Shown here one piece after another: positions 8,789 to 18,476 of a stretch of 64,000 nt of DNA. Source of the stretch: Bacteroidales bacterium UBA1715 (GTDB taxonomy: Bacteria; Bacteroidota; Bacteroidia; Bacteroidales; UBA1715); contig DCIX01000004.1 of NCBI GenBank assembly GCA_002317135.1, forward strand, positions 48,187 through 112,186, written 5' to 3'. The first letter of the stretch is position 1. Every line of letters starts with the position of its first letter. A model generated the notes under the pieces. It was not told the origin of the DNA, did no database searches, and saw only the letters and a program-made list of their open reading frames with translations. A program made the translations under genes and the position numbers.

Positions 8789-8819
8789 CAAAAGTATGAC
8801 TTTCGTCACAAAAGACAAA
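8789..8819 (-). promoter_or_regulatory. Full consensus Bacteroidota promoter of the ABC exporter gene
   Basis: On the minus strand a -33 box TTTG (8819-8816) is followed by exactly 19 bases and then the -7 box TACTTTTG (8796-8789). This is an exact match to TTTG-N19-TAnnTTTG. The exporter ATG begins 16 bases further on, giving a short leader. Confidence 0.75.
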
Positions 8820-8891
8820 CTATGTTTGTAATTCGTTCATATTTTAATTTGTGCAGTATGTATTTAAGGAATAAATTCGCCAATAGAAAAT

Positions 8892-10589
8892 ATGAATGTA
8901 ATGCGTAACATTTTATCAACTATACTCTTCGTTTTTTTAGCGAATTTCGTTGTCGCTCAGAATTTTATCTTGCCATTGGACTTGCGTCCAACATATTTGG
9001 CGGCAAATTTTGGAGAATTGCGTCCCAATCATTTTCATTCTGGTCTTGATATGAAGACCGATAAAGTGGAAGGGAAGGTTGTTCGTGCAGTCGATACAGG
9101 ATATATTTCTCGTGTACAGGTTTCTCCAACCGGTTATGGTCATGTGTTATATGTTAATCATCCAAGTGGATATACGACAGTGTATGCACATTTAAAATCG
9201 TTTGAAAAACGTGTTGATTCGTTGGTGAGAGCATATCAATATGACAAGAAAGTTCATACTGTTGATATTAGTTTTACTCCAGATCTATTGCCTGTTTATA
9301 GGGGACAACAAATTGCCTTGTCTGGAAATACTGGAAGTTCAGGTGGTCCGCATCTTCATTTTGAAATACGAAAAACGGAAAATCAACATGCGCTAAATCC
9401 AATGTTATTTTATGATTTGAAAGATAATGCAGGTCCTAAAATTTATAGAATTGGTGTATATCCAATGGATTCCAATAGTTTTGTGAATCATAAACAGAAA
9501 AAACAATTATTTGAAACTGTTTCGAAAGGGAATGGCGTGTTTGTTGTAAAAGAACCAATTACCATAGATGGAACGATAGGTTTTTCTTTGCAAGGTTATG
9601 ATTATATGCCAGAAATGTCGAACATTTATGGCTTTTATACGGTGAACTTATCGTGCGATGGTAAAACGTTGTATTCGAGAAAAATAGATGAGATTGATTT
9701 TGCAACAACAGCGGATATTAATAGTTTGATTGATTACGAAGAACGTCTTGTGTCTAAACGTAATTATGAGAAAATGTTCGTGGATGCCAATAATGAATTG
9801 GAAATCTATGAGAAACTCGACAATAGAGGATTGTATAGAACAACAGATGCCGATACTGTCCAATGCGAAATTCGTTCTACGGATTTTAAAGGAAATACCG
9901 CTTCGGTTATTTTGAAATTAGCACAGAAACATGTTGATTCTTTGGATGTTAAGACATGGAAACAAAAACAATTATTTTCTTGTAAGGACACGTTTTCTTA
10001 TACTTATGAGGATTTTCAGTTTAAGGCAAAAAACAATACTTTCTTTACCGATTTTGCATTTGATGTTTCAGTTGATTTTACGAAAAATAAACGATATTAT
10101 TCGCCTGTATATCATATAAAAACTGATCAGTCAATATTTAAGAAGGCAGCAGAAATTATTATTCCATATACATTGCCAGAAGAATTAAAAGGTAAAGCCA
10201 TAATAGAACGATGTGGTCCGAAAACTCCTGTAATGACTCGCTTTGATGATGAAGGTAAGGCTCATGCGTTTGTGAAGTTTGGAGGGAAGTATGCGGTTGT
10301 TGTCGATACGATTGCGCCATCTATAAAAATTAGTCAGGAAAAATTGGCTGATATGACCAATCAGCAATACATTTTGTTCAAAATGAGCGACAACTATTCA
10401 GGTGTTGCGAAATACAACGCCTACATAGATGGAGTATGGCAAATACTTGATTATGATGCCAAAAGTGCCGCCGTATTTTTGTGGTTTGACAAGAGTACAA
10501 TGGAATTTGGTAAAAAACACACGCTACGCATTGTCTTAGAAGACTTGTGTCATAATGTGTTTGATGCAACCTACGAGTTTTATAAATAG
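8892..10589 (+). CDS. Secreted M23 (LytM-type) metallopeptidase
   Basis: A 565-residue exported protein with a signal peptide ending near VVAQ (residue 23); a start at the second Met (8901) is equally possible. The LytM fold is at about 40-175. The zinc ligands HxxxD (His49, Asp53) and the HxH pair (His154, His156 in GPHLHFE) are all present, so it should be an active peptidoglycan endopeptidase acting in the periplasm. The remaining 390 residues look like beta-sandwich modules and have no motif I recognise. It is convergent with trmD with only 9 bases between the two stops and no hairpin. Confidence 0.9.
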   Translation: MNVMRNILSTILFVFLANFVVAQNFILPLDLRPTYLAANFGELRPNHFHSGLDMKTDKVEGKVVRAVDTGYISRVQVSPTGYGHVLYVNHPSGYTTVYAHLKSFEKRVDSLVRAYQYDKKVHTVDISFTPDLLPVYRGQQIALSGNTGSSGGPHLHFEIRKTENQHALNPMLFYDLKDNAGPKIYRIGVYPMDSNSFVNHKQKKQLFETVSKGNGVFVVKEPITIDGTIGFSLQGYDYMPEMSNIYGFYTVNLSCDGKTLYSRKIDEIDFATTADINSLIDYEERLVSKRNYEKMFVDANNELEIYEKLDNRGLYRTTDADTVQCEIRSTDFKGNTASVILKLAQKHVDSLDVKTWKQKQLFSCKDTFSYTYEDFQFKAKNNTFFTDFAFDVSVDFTKNKRYYSPVYHIKTDQSIFKKAAEIIIPYTLPEELKGKAIIERCGPKTPVMTRFDDEGKAHAFVKFGGKYAVVVDTIAPSIKISQEKLADMTNQQYILFKMSDNYSGVAKYNAYIDGVWQILDYDAKSAAVFLWFDKSTMEFGKKHTLRIVLEDLCHNVFDATYEFYK

Positions 10590-10598
10590 TGTAGGGGC

Positions 10599-11282
10599 TT
10601 ATTCTTCGTCAAGCAAATCAGGACGAAGTAATTTTGTTCGTTCTAAAGATTGCTCTAATTGCCATTTTTCAATTTCCTTCGTATTCCCAGAGAGAAGAAT
10701 TTCTGGAACTTTCCAACCGTTGTAAACTTCTGGTCTTGTGTAAATTGGAGCTGCCAAAAGGTTGTCTTGAAATGAGTCGTCAAGGGCTGAAGCTGTATCG
10801 CCCATTGCTCCAGGTAGAATTCGTACAACGCTGTCGGTTACAACTGCTGCAGCAAGTTCGCCACCCGTGATAACAAAGTCACCTATGGAGATTTCTTTGG
10901 TGATAAAATGTTCGCGAACACGGTGGTCTATACCTTTGTAGTGTCCGCAAAGAATGATAATGTTTTCCAATAACGAAAGGCGATTTGCTGTTTTCTGTGT
11001 GAATTGTTCTCCGTCTGGACTCATATAGATTATTTCATCGTATTTTCGTTCCGATTGTAATTTTGCAATGCATTTGTGAATCGGTTCTATTTGTAGGACC
11101 ATGCCAGCACCGCCGCCAAATTGGTAGTCGTCTATGTGATGGTGCTTTGCGTCTGATGAATAGTCATGTAAGTCGTGAACAACAATTTCGACAATTCCTT
11201 TTTCTTTTGCTCGTTTTAGAATAGAAGTTTCTAGTGGACTTTCTATAACTTGTGGAACAGCAGTGATAATATCTATGCGCAT
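10599..11282 (-). CDS. trmD: tRNA (guanine-37-N1) methyltransferase
   Basis: SAM-dependent SPOUT enzyme that methylates G37 next to the anticodon and so prevents frameshifting. It starts MRIDIITAVP; DYQFGGGAGMVL at residues 52-63 is the family signature. The knot motifs GHYKGIDHRVREHF and SIGDFVITGGE form the cofactor pocket. Length 227 is normal. It is a single gene here, away from the rimM-rplS context in which it is often found, as in E. coli. Confidence 0.97.
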   Translation of the reverse strand: MRIDIITAVPQVIESPLETSILKRAKEKGIVEIVVHDLHDYSSDAKHHHIDDYQFGGGAGMVLQIEPIHKCIAKLQSERKYDEIIYMSPDGEQFTQKTANRLSLLENIIILCGHYKGIDHRVREHFITKEISIGDFVITGGELAAAVVTDSVVRILPGAMGDTASALDDSFQDNLLAAPIYTRPEVYNGWKVPEILLSGNTKEIEKWQLEQSLERTKLLRPDLLDEE

Positions 11283-11338
11283 GGAAAAATATTTTCTGAA
11301 AATGAGTTGTTTTTGTTTTTTACATGGGCAAAATTATG

Positions 11339-11346
11339 TATTTTTG
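11339..11346 (+). promoter_or_regulatory. -7 box for the DUF349-pyrG-yidC gene run
   Basis: TATTTTTG matches TAnnTTTG. A TTTG lies 23 bases upstream (11312-11315), slightly too far for the -33 box. The first gene starts 69 bases later. Confidence 0.45.
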
Positions 11347-11415
11347 CAATAAGTTGTATGTTTTGTAAACATCTCAACGAGGTCTAATTAACATATAGAA
11401 TTCCGAAACAAGACA

Positions 11416-13197
11416 ATGGAAGGTGTAGATATGCAAAATGAAGAGTTAGAAATGCAAAATTCGGTTGCAGAATCGAATCAAGAAACTGATTTTTATGCGT
11501 ATGGTTTGCAGGAATTGATTGCTGCAATGGAATCGTTTTGTACCAAGGGTTTGGTTGAGGTTCACCGTAAAGACATTGAGAAAATTCGTTCTTTGTATTA
11601 TAGCAAATTGAAATCTGAAACTGACGCTGCTCGTAAATTATATGTTGCAGAAAATGGCTCGTTGGATGGCTTTGTTTTTGAATCACACGAAGCTGAGTTT
11701 AAGAATGTGTATGGGCGTGTGAAAGATTTGCGTGCACAAATAGCAGAGGCGAGACAAAAAGAACAAACAGAAAATTTACAGAAACGTAATGAGATTATAC
11801 AGAAAATAGAGCTTCTTACACAATCTCCAGAGTCTATGAATAAAACATTTGCTGAATTTCGTGCTTTGCAAGAGGCATGGAAGAATGTGGGAAATGTTGC
11901 GGCAACGGAAGAAAAAAGTGTTTGGGAAAAATATCATTTACAAGTTGCAAAATTCTATGACTATGTCAAGATTGATAGAGAATTACGTGATTTGGATTTG
12001 AAGAAAAACTATGAGGCAAAGGCGCTTTTGTGTGAGAAAGCAGAGGCTTTGACGAACGCAAAACAAGTTGTAAAAGCTTTTGCTGATTTGCAGGTACTAC
12101 ATGAAGAATGGAGAAAAATCGGTCCTGTAAAAGAAGAATTGAAAGATGCTTTGTGGGAACGTTTTAAGGCTGCAACAACAACTATAAATAAGGCTCATCA
12201 AGATTATTTCGAAAACTTGAAAAAACAAGAAGTAGAAAACTTGGAGAAAAAAACTGCTTTGTGTGAGAAAATCGAGGCACTTGTTGCATCTCTTGATGCA
12301 AAGACGGTAAAACAATGGAATGCTGCCACAGATGACGTTCTTGATGCACAAAAACAATGGAAATCGTTGGGATTTGCTCCACAGAAACAAAATACAGCAA
12401 TCTATGAACGTTTTTCAAAGGCTTGTAATGAGTTTTTTGCTGTAAAAAAAGCGTTCTTTAGTGAAGTGCGTGATGTAGAAAATGAAAATAAAGCACGCAA
12501 GATTGCCTTATGTGAAAAGGCTGAGGCTATGCAAACTCGTACAGATTGGAAGGATGCAGCATCGGAATATGTTCGTTTGCAAAAAGAATGGAAAACGATA
12601 GGACAAGTTGCTTTTAAAGATTCTCAAAAACTTTGGAACAGATTCCAAAATGCTTGTAATGCATTTTATGATGCGAAAAAGACCTATGAAAATCAAAAGG
12701 AACAAGCTTTACAAGATAATATTGCTGTAAAAGAAGATTTGCTTACAAAAATAGCTTCAATTCCTGCAGAACCAAAGGCTGACGCATTGAAACAATTGGC
12801 TGATTTGCAAGAAGAATGGGCAAAAGTGCAAGTTCCTGCTCAAGCGAAACCGGGTTTACAAAAACGTTTTGCAGAAACAACTCGTGCTTTGTTGGAACAA
12901 TTACAAATAGAAAATACTTCAGCAGATGAATTGTCTTATAAAATAAAGATTAATTCGTTATTGTTGGAAAAGGACGGTAATGTCAAAGTTGATAATGAGG
13001 TAAAATTCTTGCGTAAGCGTCTAACTGCTGCTCAGTCGGAATTGAAGGCATTGGAAAACAATATTGGATTCTTCGGCAAATCATCAAATGCTTCTGCATT
13101 GATTGCTTCTGTAGAAAAGAATATTGAGAAAAGTAAGGCTGAAATCGCACAAATTGAAAAGAAACTTGCAATCATAAAATCTGTCGTTGAAAAGTAG
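11416..13197 (+). CDS. DUF349-repeat protein
   Basis: A 593-residue, almost fully helical, highly charged cytoplasmic protein. Five related repeats start near residues 146, 222, 309, 386 and 462. Each has the pattern LQ..W...G followed by a Trp/Tyr-Glu-Arg-Phe helix, for example LQEAWKNVGNV and LHEEWRKIGPV, the DUF349 signature. The C-terminal 100 residues are coiled coil. The molecular function of the family is not established. It leads a plus-strand run, and the next gene starts on the base after its stop codon, so the two are almost certainly co-translated. Confidence 0.88.
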   Translation: MEGVDMQNEELEMQNSVAESNQETDFYAYGLQELIAAMESFCTKGLVEVHRKDIEKIRSLYYSKLKSETDAARKLYVAENGSLDGFVFESHEAEFKNVYGRVKDLRAQIAEARQKEQTENLQKRNEIIQKIELLTQSPESMNKTFAEFRALQEAWKNVGNVAATEEKSVWEKYHLQVAKFYDYVKIDRELRDLDLKKNYEAKALLCEKAEALTNAKQVVKAFADLQVLHEEWRKIGPVKEELKDALWERFKAATTTINKAHQDYFENLKKQEVENLEKKTALCEKIEALVASLDAKTVKQWNAATDDVLDAQKQWKSLGFAPQKQNTAIYERFSKACNEFFAVKKAFFSEVRDVENENKARKIALCEKAEAMQTRTDWKDAASEYVRLQKEWKTIGQVAFKDSQKLWNRFQNACNAFYDAKKTYENQKEQALQDNIAVKEDLLTKIASIPAEPKADALKQLADLQEEWAKVQVPAQAKPGLQKRFAETTRALLEQLQIENTSADELSYKIKINSLLLEKDGNVKVDNEVKFLRKRLTAAQSELKALENNIGFFGKSSNASALIASVEKNIEKSKAEIAQIEKKLAIIKSVVEK

Positions 13198-14058
13198 ATG
13201 AAGATTATTCGTACCATATTATATATAGTTGGTATTTTTGCTGTTTGTTCTTGTGTTTCGAACGGAAAGCAAGATATTGCTGACGATGATCTCTATAAAG
13301 ACGTTGTCTTGGGAGAGGATTTGGTGCGTATTGGAATGCCTGATAAATTAGATTTTCTAATTAATAATTTGGTAATCTCCGATGAAATGATTGGTCTTTT
13401 GGCGAAATCGGAAAAGAATTTGTTTGATCGTTCGTTATTGAACTCAACAGAAAATGTTCAATATTATAATACAAGCAAAAGTAAGGCTGTAAATATGGGT
13501 GTTTATGGCGCAGAGCTAAACTATTTAATACATTTTGAACAAACAGGATATTCTATGAAATATATGGCTGCATCAAAACAATTGGCCGATCAAATTGGGG
13601 TAGCAATGGCTTTTGACCAACGCTTGGTTGAGGAATATCAAAATAATGTAGAGAATAAAGATTCTTTGATCAATATAATTTTTGTCGTGTACGATAATGC
13701 ACGTCGAATGTTGAAAAACGAGGAACAATTTATGTTGTCGTCCTTGGTGATTGTTGGTAGTTGGGTTGAAAATATGTATATCACCACAGAATTGTTCCAA
13801 CGTACGAAGTCAACGTCGTTGAAGTCTAAATTGGTGACATCAATTATAGAACAAAAAGATTATTTGGAGAAAATATTGGACGCAGTTGTGTTGTTGGACG
13901 AAGGCGATAATATATTTGTGACTGATGTAATTGAAAATCTGAAGTCTATTGATGCTCAGTATCAAGGTTTTGGAGATAAATTACTCTCGGAATCAGATGT
14001 GGAAGCATTGCGTCAAAATATTGCAAAGGTTAGAATGAAAATAATTCAAGTGAAATAA
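13198..14058 (+). CDS. Helical lipoprotein of unknown function
   Basis: I do not recognise a family. The first 20 residues form a lipoprotein signal ending in the Cys of AVCSC, so the protein should be membrane anchored on the periplasmic side. The rest of the 286 residues is predicted helical, without cysteines or obvious catalytic motifs. The gene begins immediately after the DUF349 stop codon with no spacer and precedes pyrG by 20 bases, placing it in a housekeeping operon. Codon and base use look like the neighbours. Confidence 0.8.
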   Translation: MKIIRTILYIVGIFAVCSCVSNGKQDIADDDLYKDVVLGEDLVRIGMPDKLDFLINNLVISDEMIGLLAKSEKNLFDRSLLNSTENVQYYNTSKSKAVNMGVYGAELNYLIHFEQTGYSMKYMAASKQLADQIGVAMAFDQRLVEEYQNNVENKDSLINIIFVVYDNARRMLKNEEQFMLSSLVIVGSWVENMYITTELFQRTKSTSLKSKLVTSIIEQKDYLEKILDAVVLLDEGDNIFVTDVIENLKSIDAQYQGFGDKLLSESDVEALRQNIAKVRMKIIQVK

Positions 14059-14078
14059 GAAATTAAAATTTTTATATC

Positions 14079-15692
14079 GTGAATCAAACTAGATATATTT
14101 TTGTAACAGGTGGAGTTGTTTCTGGACTCGGAAAAGGTATAATTTCTGCTTCGGTAGGAAAACTATTACAAGCAAGAGGCTACAAAGTAACGATTCAAAA
14201 GTTGGATCCTTATTTGAATATAGATCCAGGAACATTGAACCCATACGAACACGGCGAATGCTATGTTACAATTGATGGTGCGGAAACAGACTTGGACTTA
14301 GGACATTATGAACGATTCCTAAATCACGAAACGACACAGGCGAATAATATTACAACAGGTAGAATTTACCGTAATGTTATTGAAAAAGAACGTCGTGGCG
14401 ATTTCTTAGGCAAGACAGTTCAAATCATTCCTCACATTACTGACGAGATTAAACGAAATATCAAATTAGTCGGTAATAAGGGATACGATTTCGTTATCAC
14501 TGAAATAGGTGGAACAGTAGGTGATATTGAATCATTGCCATTTATTGAAGCAATTCGTCAATTAAAATGGGAATTGGAAGGTTCTTGTTTATTCATTCAC
14601 TTAACATTGGTACCTTACCTTGCTGCTAGTCAAGAATTAAAGACAAAACCAACACAACACTCGGTAAAACAATTACAAGAGGCTGGTGTTCAACCAGATA
14701 TCTTGGTTTTGCGTACAGAACACAATCTTTCTCCAGAACTTCGTAAGAAAGTAGGTCAGTTCTGTAATGTTGGTTTGGATTCTGTTGTACAATCAATTGA
14801 CCAACCAACAATTTACCAGGTTCCTTTGGCTATGGCAGAACAAAACTTGGATGAAACTATTTTGAAGAAATTCGGTATTCAACCAGGTGAAAAGCCAGAA
14901 ATGAAACCTTGGCGTTCGTTCTTGGATAAATTATATAATCCAAAACATCAAGTGAATATTGCTTTGGTTGGTAAATATGTTGAATTACCTGATGCTTATA
15001 AATCTATTATTGAGGCATTTATCCATGCTGGTGCAACTCACGAATGTAAGGTGAAATTGAATCTTGTTCATTCTGAAGAATTGACGTCAGCAAATGCTGC
15101 AGATATGTTGGCTGGTTGTTCTGGTGTTCTTGTTGCTCCTGGATTTGGTCAACGCGGTATCGAAGGTAAATTTGTGGCAATTCAGTATGCTCGCGAAAAT
15201 AATATCCCATTCCTTGGTATCTGCTTAGGTATGCAATGTGCAGTAATAGAGTTCGCTAGAAACGTTCTTGGTTACAAGAATGCAAATTCAACAGAAATGA
15301 ACGAAACTACTCCATATCCAGTAATTGATATTATGGCTGACCAAAAGAATATCTCTGAAATGGGTGGAACAATGCGTTTAGGTGGTTATCCTTGTTCTGT
15401 GAAAAAAGGAACATTGGCACATAAGGTATACGGTGCAGATAATATTATTGAACGTCATCGCCATCGTTATGAATTTAACAATAAATTCATGGCTGATTTT
15501 GAAAAAGCAGGTATGGAGGCAACAGGTTTCAATCCAGATACAGGTTTGGTTGAAATCGTTGAAATACCTTCTCATAGATGGTTCGTTGGTGTTCAATTCC
15601 ACCCTGAATATAGAAGCACTGTTGTACAGCCACATCCGCTATTCGAAGCGTTCGTAAAGGCATCATTACAATATAAAGAAGAAAATAAATAA
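14079..15692 (+). CDS. pyrG: CTP synthase (glutamine-hydrolysing)
   Basis: Converts UTP to CTP using glutamine and ATP. The synthetase domain fills residues 1 to about 265, starting with the P-loop region TGGVVSGLGKGI. A class I glutamine amidotransferase domain follows (about 290-537) with nucleophile Cys382 in GICLGMQC and the His/Glu pair in VQFHPEY. Length 537 is typical. The start is a GTG (14079-14081), chosen because the conserved N-terminus NQTRYIFVTGG begins right after it and no in-frame ATG is available there. It is followed by yidC after 39 bases. Confidence 0.98.
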   Translation: MNQTRYIFVTGGVVSGLGKGIISASVGKLLQARGYKVTIQKLDPYLNIDPGTLNPYEHGECYVTIDGAETDLDLGHYERFLNHETTQANNITTGRIYRNVIEKERRGDFLGKTVQIIPHITDEIKRNIKLVGNKGYDFVITEIGGTVGDIESLPFIEAIRQLKWELEGSCLFIHLTLVPYLAASQELKTKPTQHSVKQLQEAGVQPDILVLRTEHNLSPELRKKVGQFCNVGLDSVVQSIDQPTIYQVPLAMAEQNLDETILKKFGIQPGEKPEMKPWRSFLDKLYNPKHQVNIALVGKYVELPDAYKSIIEAFIHAGATHECKVKLNLVHSEELTSANAADMLAGCSGVLVAPGFGQRGIEGKFVAIQYARENNIPFLGICLGMQCAVIEFARNVLGYKNANSTEMNETTPYPVIDIMADQKNISEMGGTMRLGGYPCSVKKGTLAHKVYGADNIIERHRHRYEFNNKFMADFEKAGMEATGFNPDTGLVEIVEIPSHRWFVGVQFHPEYRSTVVQPHPLFEAFVKASLQYKEENK

Positions 15693-15731
15693 AATGAAAA
15701 GAGGTGTGTGAACACCAATAAAAACTAAAAA

Positions 15732-17585
15732 ATGGATAAAAATTCTGTTATTGGAACTGTCCTGATTTGTTTATTGATGGTAGGCTACTATTTCTTTACA
15801 AGACCTACCGAAGAAGATTTAAGAAGAAGGGCAGAATATTTGGATTCTGTAAGAAATGCGAAAATAGAACTTGAGTTAAAGCAAAAAGAAGACTCTCTTA
15901 TTGCATTGGAATTACAGAAAGATACAACAAAAAAAGACTCTGTTATTAACGAGGTAGCTTTGGCTCGTGAATATGGACGCTTTTATAAGTCAGCACAAGG
16001 AGAACAACAATTTGCTACCTTGGAAAATAATTTGATTTCTGTCTCTTTAACAAGTAAAGGTGGTAAACCTTCGCGTGTTTTACTAAAAGATTACAAAACA
16101 TACGATGGAAAGCCATTGAATTTGTTGGCTGGCGATAGCACTCATTTCGGTTTGTTGTTGAGTGAAATTGGTCGTTCAACAGACGAGATGTATTTTGTAC
16201 CTTCTGAAGTAACTATCGGAGCAGATTCTGTACAAAAAATCGCGTATCGCTTATCTGTAGATGAGTTCTCGTATATTGAATATGAATATTCTTTGAAACC
16301 TAATTCTTATACTGTAGATATGGCAATTTCTACCAAGGGAATGGACAAAGTTATTCGTGAGTCTCGCTACAATGTTCTTTGGAACACTACGATGAATGTT
16401 TTGGAGAAATCGAAAAATGCTGAGTCAATAAATACAGCCATTGTTTGGAAATATAAAGATGACGACACAGAAACCTTGAATCCTCGTGCAAAAGACGATG
16501 AAACAGAAAAACTTTCTGGACAAGTTAAATGGGTTGGCTTTAAACAACATTTCTTCTCGGCTGTGTTGATTGCTGAGGATAAATTTGAAAGAGGGGGAGA
16601 TGTAAAATCTCACGTGTTGACAAATTGTGACACAACTATGAAGGAATTTACAGCAAATCTATTCTTGGAAAAAAGCAATCGCATCAATTTGCAGTTCTTC
16701 TTTGGACCAAATCATCTTCCAATCTTGAAAGAACAAGGTATTGATTTGGAAAGTTTGTTGGATTTAGGATGGTTTGGATTTATTACAAAATACGCTATTG
16801 TTCCTATTTTTAATTGGTTGCGTGGTTTTATCGACAGCATGGGAGTGGTTATTCTATTAATGACAATCATTCTAAAACTAATCTTGTTCCCATTGACTTG
16901 CAAATCATATTTGTCAACAGCAAGAATGCGTGTTGTGAAACCGTATGTTGAGGAAATCAATGCAAAATATCCGAAACCGGAAGATGCAATGAAGAAGCAA
17001 CAAGCAACAATGGATTTGTATAGAAAAGTTGGTATCAACCCAATGGGTGGATGTTTACCATTATTGATACAATTCCCGATTTTGGTCGCAATGTTCCGTT
17101 TCTTCCCAGCATCTATTGAATTGCGTCAGGAAAGTTTCTTGTGGGCAGAAGACTTGTCTACATACGATTCTATATTTGAGTGGACTACACAAATTCCAAT
17201 TATTTCGTCAATTTATGGAAACCACATTAGTTTGTTCACATTGTTGATGGCAGCGTCAATGATTATTGTGAATAAAATAAATACGGCAAATACCGCTCAG
17301 GTAAATACTCCAGGTATGCCGAATATGAATGTGATGATGTGGATTATGTCCATTATGATGATTTTCTGGTTCAATGATTATTCTGCTGGTTTAAGTTATT
17401 ACTACTTGTTGGCGAATGTGATAACAATGTTGCAAACTATGCTTATCCGTAGTCTTGTAAATGATGAAAAAATCTTGAAAAAAATGGAGGCTAATAAACA
17501 AAAAGCACCAAAACAAAAGAAATCTCGTTTGCAAGAACGCCTAGACCAATGGACTAAGGAACAACAAAAGAAAATGCGTCAATAG
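15732..17585 (+). CDS. yidC: Membrane protein insertase YidC
   Basis: Inserts and folds inner-membrane proteins alone or with Sec. One N-terminal membrane segment (residues 5-23) precedes a large periplasmic beta domain (about 60-350). The conserved five-segment insertase core lies at about 370-580, with NPMGGCLPLLIQFPILVAMF typical of the family. The C-terminal 40 residues are strongly basic and Gln/Lys-rich, as expected for a ribosome-binding tail. Length 617 is usual for Bacteroidota. It sits between pyrG and an FKBP lipoprotein gene (20-base gap). Confidence 0.97.
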   Translation: MDKNSVIGTVLICLLMVGYYFFTRPTEEDLRRRAEYLDSVRNAKIELELKQKEDSLIALELQKDTTKKDSVINEVALAREYGRFYKSAQGEQQFATLENNLISVSLTSKGGKPSRVLLKDYKTYDGKPLNLLAGDSTHFGLLLSEIGRSTDEMYFVPSEVTIGADSVQKIAYRLSVDEFSYIEYEYSLKPNSYTVDMAISTKGMDKVIRESRYNVLWNTTMNVLEKSKNAESINTAIVWKYKDDDTETLNPRAKDDETEKLSGQVKWVGFKQHFFSAVLIAEDKFERGGDVKSHVLTNCDTTMKEFTANLFLEKSNRINLQFFFGPNHLPILKEQGIDLESLLDLGWFGFITKYAIVPIFNWLRGFIDSMGVVILLMTIILKLILFPLTCKSYLSTARMRVVKPYVEEINAKYPKPEDAMKKQQATMDLYRKVGINPMGGCLPLLIQFPILVAMFRFFPASIELRQESFLWAEDLSTYDSIFEWTTQIPIISSIYGNHISLFTLLMAASMIIVNKINTANTAQVNTPGMPNMNVMMWIMSIMMIFWFNDYSAGLSYYYLLANVITMLQTMLIRSLVNDEKILKKMEANKQKAPKQKKSRLQERLDQWTKEQQKKMRQ

Positions 17586-17605
17586 GAGACATTTCTAAAA
17601 GAATT

Positions 17606-18475
17606 ATGAGGCGTACAATTCAACTATTGTTTTTAGTACTAACTGCATTGTTGTGTTGTACGGCTTGTTCTTTTTTGAGCAAGCACGAAGGATATAAGTA
17701 TAATTCAAAGCATAACTATTATTTTAAACTGCTTTCTTTCTCCGATACATATAAAACTGCTCATCCTAGTGATATTGTAATAGCTAGTGTGCAATTTTCT
17801 CCGTTGACAACCGATTCTTTAGTTGTTAATACAGAAAATGAGGTCGTTGTGTTTGAGACAGATAGTCTTTGTCTTTCGCAGTTGTTGTTGGATGCTCATT
17901 CTGGAGATAGTCTTGCATTTATTGTTCCAACAAAGGAGTTTTCATTAGGATTTGTTGGTAACGAAGCTGATTGGCTTCGAAGCTTTGAGGAAATACAATT
18001 GTTGGTGAAAGTAAATGCTGTATTGGATAGTGCCACATTCTATGAACATAAGAAGGAGTTGGCATTGTGGAAGCAAACAAAGTTGGATTATGAAATATTT
18101 ATGATTCAACAATATATCAAGAAAAGTAAGGAGAAGTTTGCTCGCTTAAAAAATGGTATTTACAAGCAAGTTTTAAAGCAGGGTAAGGGTGAAAATCCAC
18201 GAAAAAACGATATTGTAACAATCACATACCAAGGTAGTTTGTTGAATGGAGATATTATTAACCATTTTACTACTATGGATTTTACGATGGGAGCCGAAAT
18301 GCAGGTTGTTGAAGGTATTTCTATTGTATTGCAAACAATGAAACTTGGTGAACGCGCAAAAGTTATTGTACCAAGTCCTTATGCTTGGGGAGAAAGTGGA
18401 ACTTCGGATGGATCGATCGCACCATTCACACCTATTGTTTTTGATTTGGAATTGAAGAACATTGAAAGAGAATAG
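17606..18475 (+). CDS. FKBP-type peptidyl-prolyl isomerase lipoprotein
   Basis: A signal sequence with a lipobox-like CTAC places the acylated Cys at residue 21. The C-terminal about 110 residues form an FKBP domain: GKGENPRKNDIVTITYQGSL, LGERAKVIVPSPYAWGE and IAPFTPIVFDLEL. The middle (about 30-180) is not recognisable. It resembles the GldI class of FKBP lipoproteins, but no gliding gene is nearby, so I do not use that name. It should assist folding of exported proteins, fitting its place behind yidC. The next gene starts one base after its stop. Confidence 0.88.
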   Translation: MRRTIQLLFLVLTALLCCTACSFLSKHEGYKYNSKHNYYFKLLSFSDTYKTAHPSDIVIASVQFSPLTTDSLVVNTENEVVVFETDSLCLSQLLLDAHSGDSLAFIVPTKEFSLGFVGNEADWLRSFEEIQLLVKVNAVLDSATFYEHKKELALWKQTKLDYEIFMIQQYIKKSKEKFARLKNGIYKQVLKQGKGENPRKNDIVTITYQGSLLNGDIINHFTTMDFTMGAEMQVVEGISIVLQTMKLGERAKVIVPSPYAWGESGTSDGSIAPFTPIVFDLELKNIERE

Positions 18476-18476
18476 T

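Noticed and set aside
15695..15731. Small hairpin GGTGT-ACACC between pyrG and yidC as a terminator
   Set aside because: The stem has only 5 bp and no T-run follows; the genes are more likely co-transcribed.
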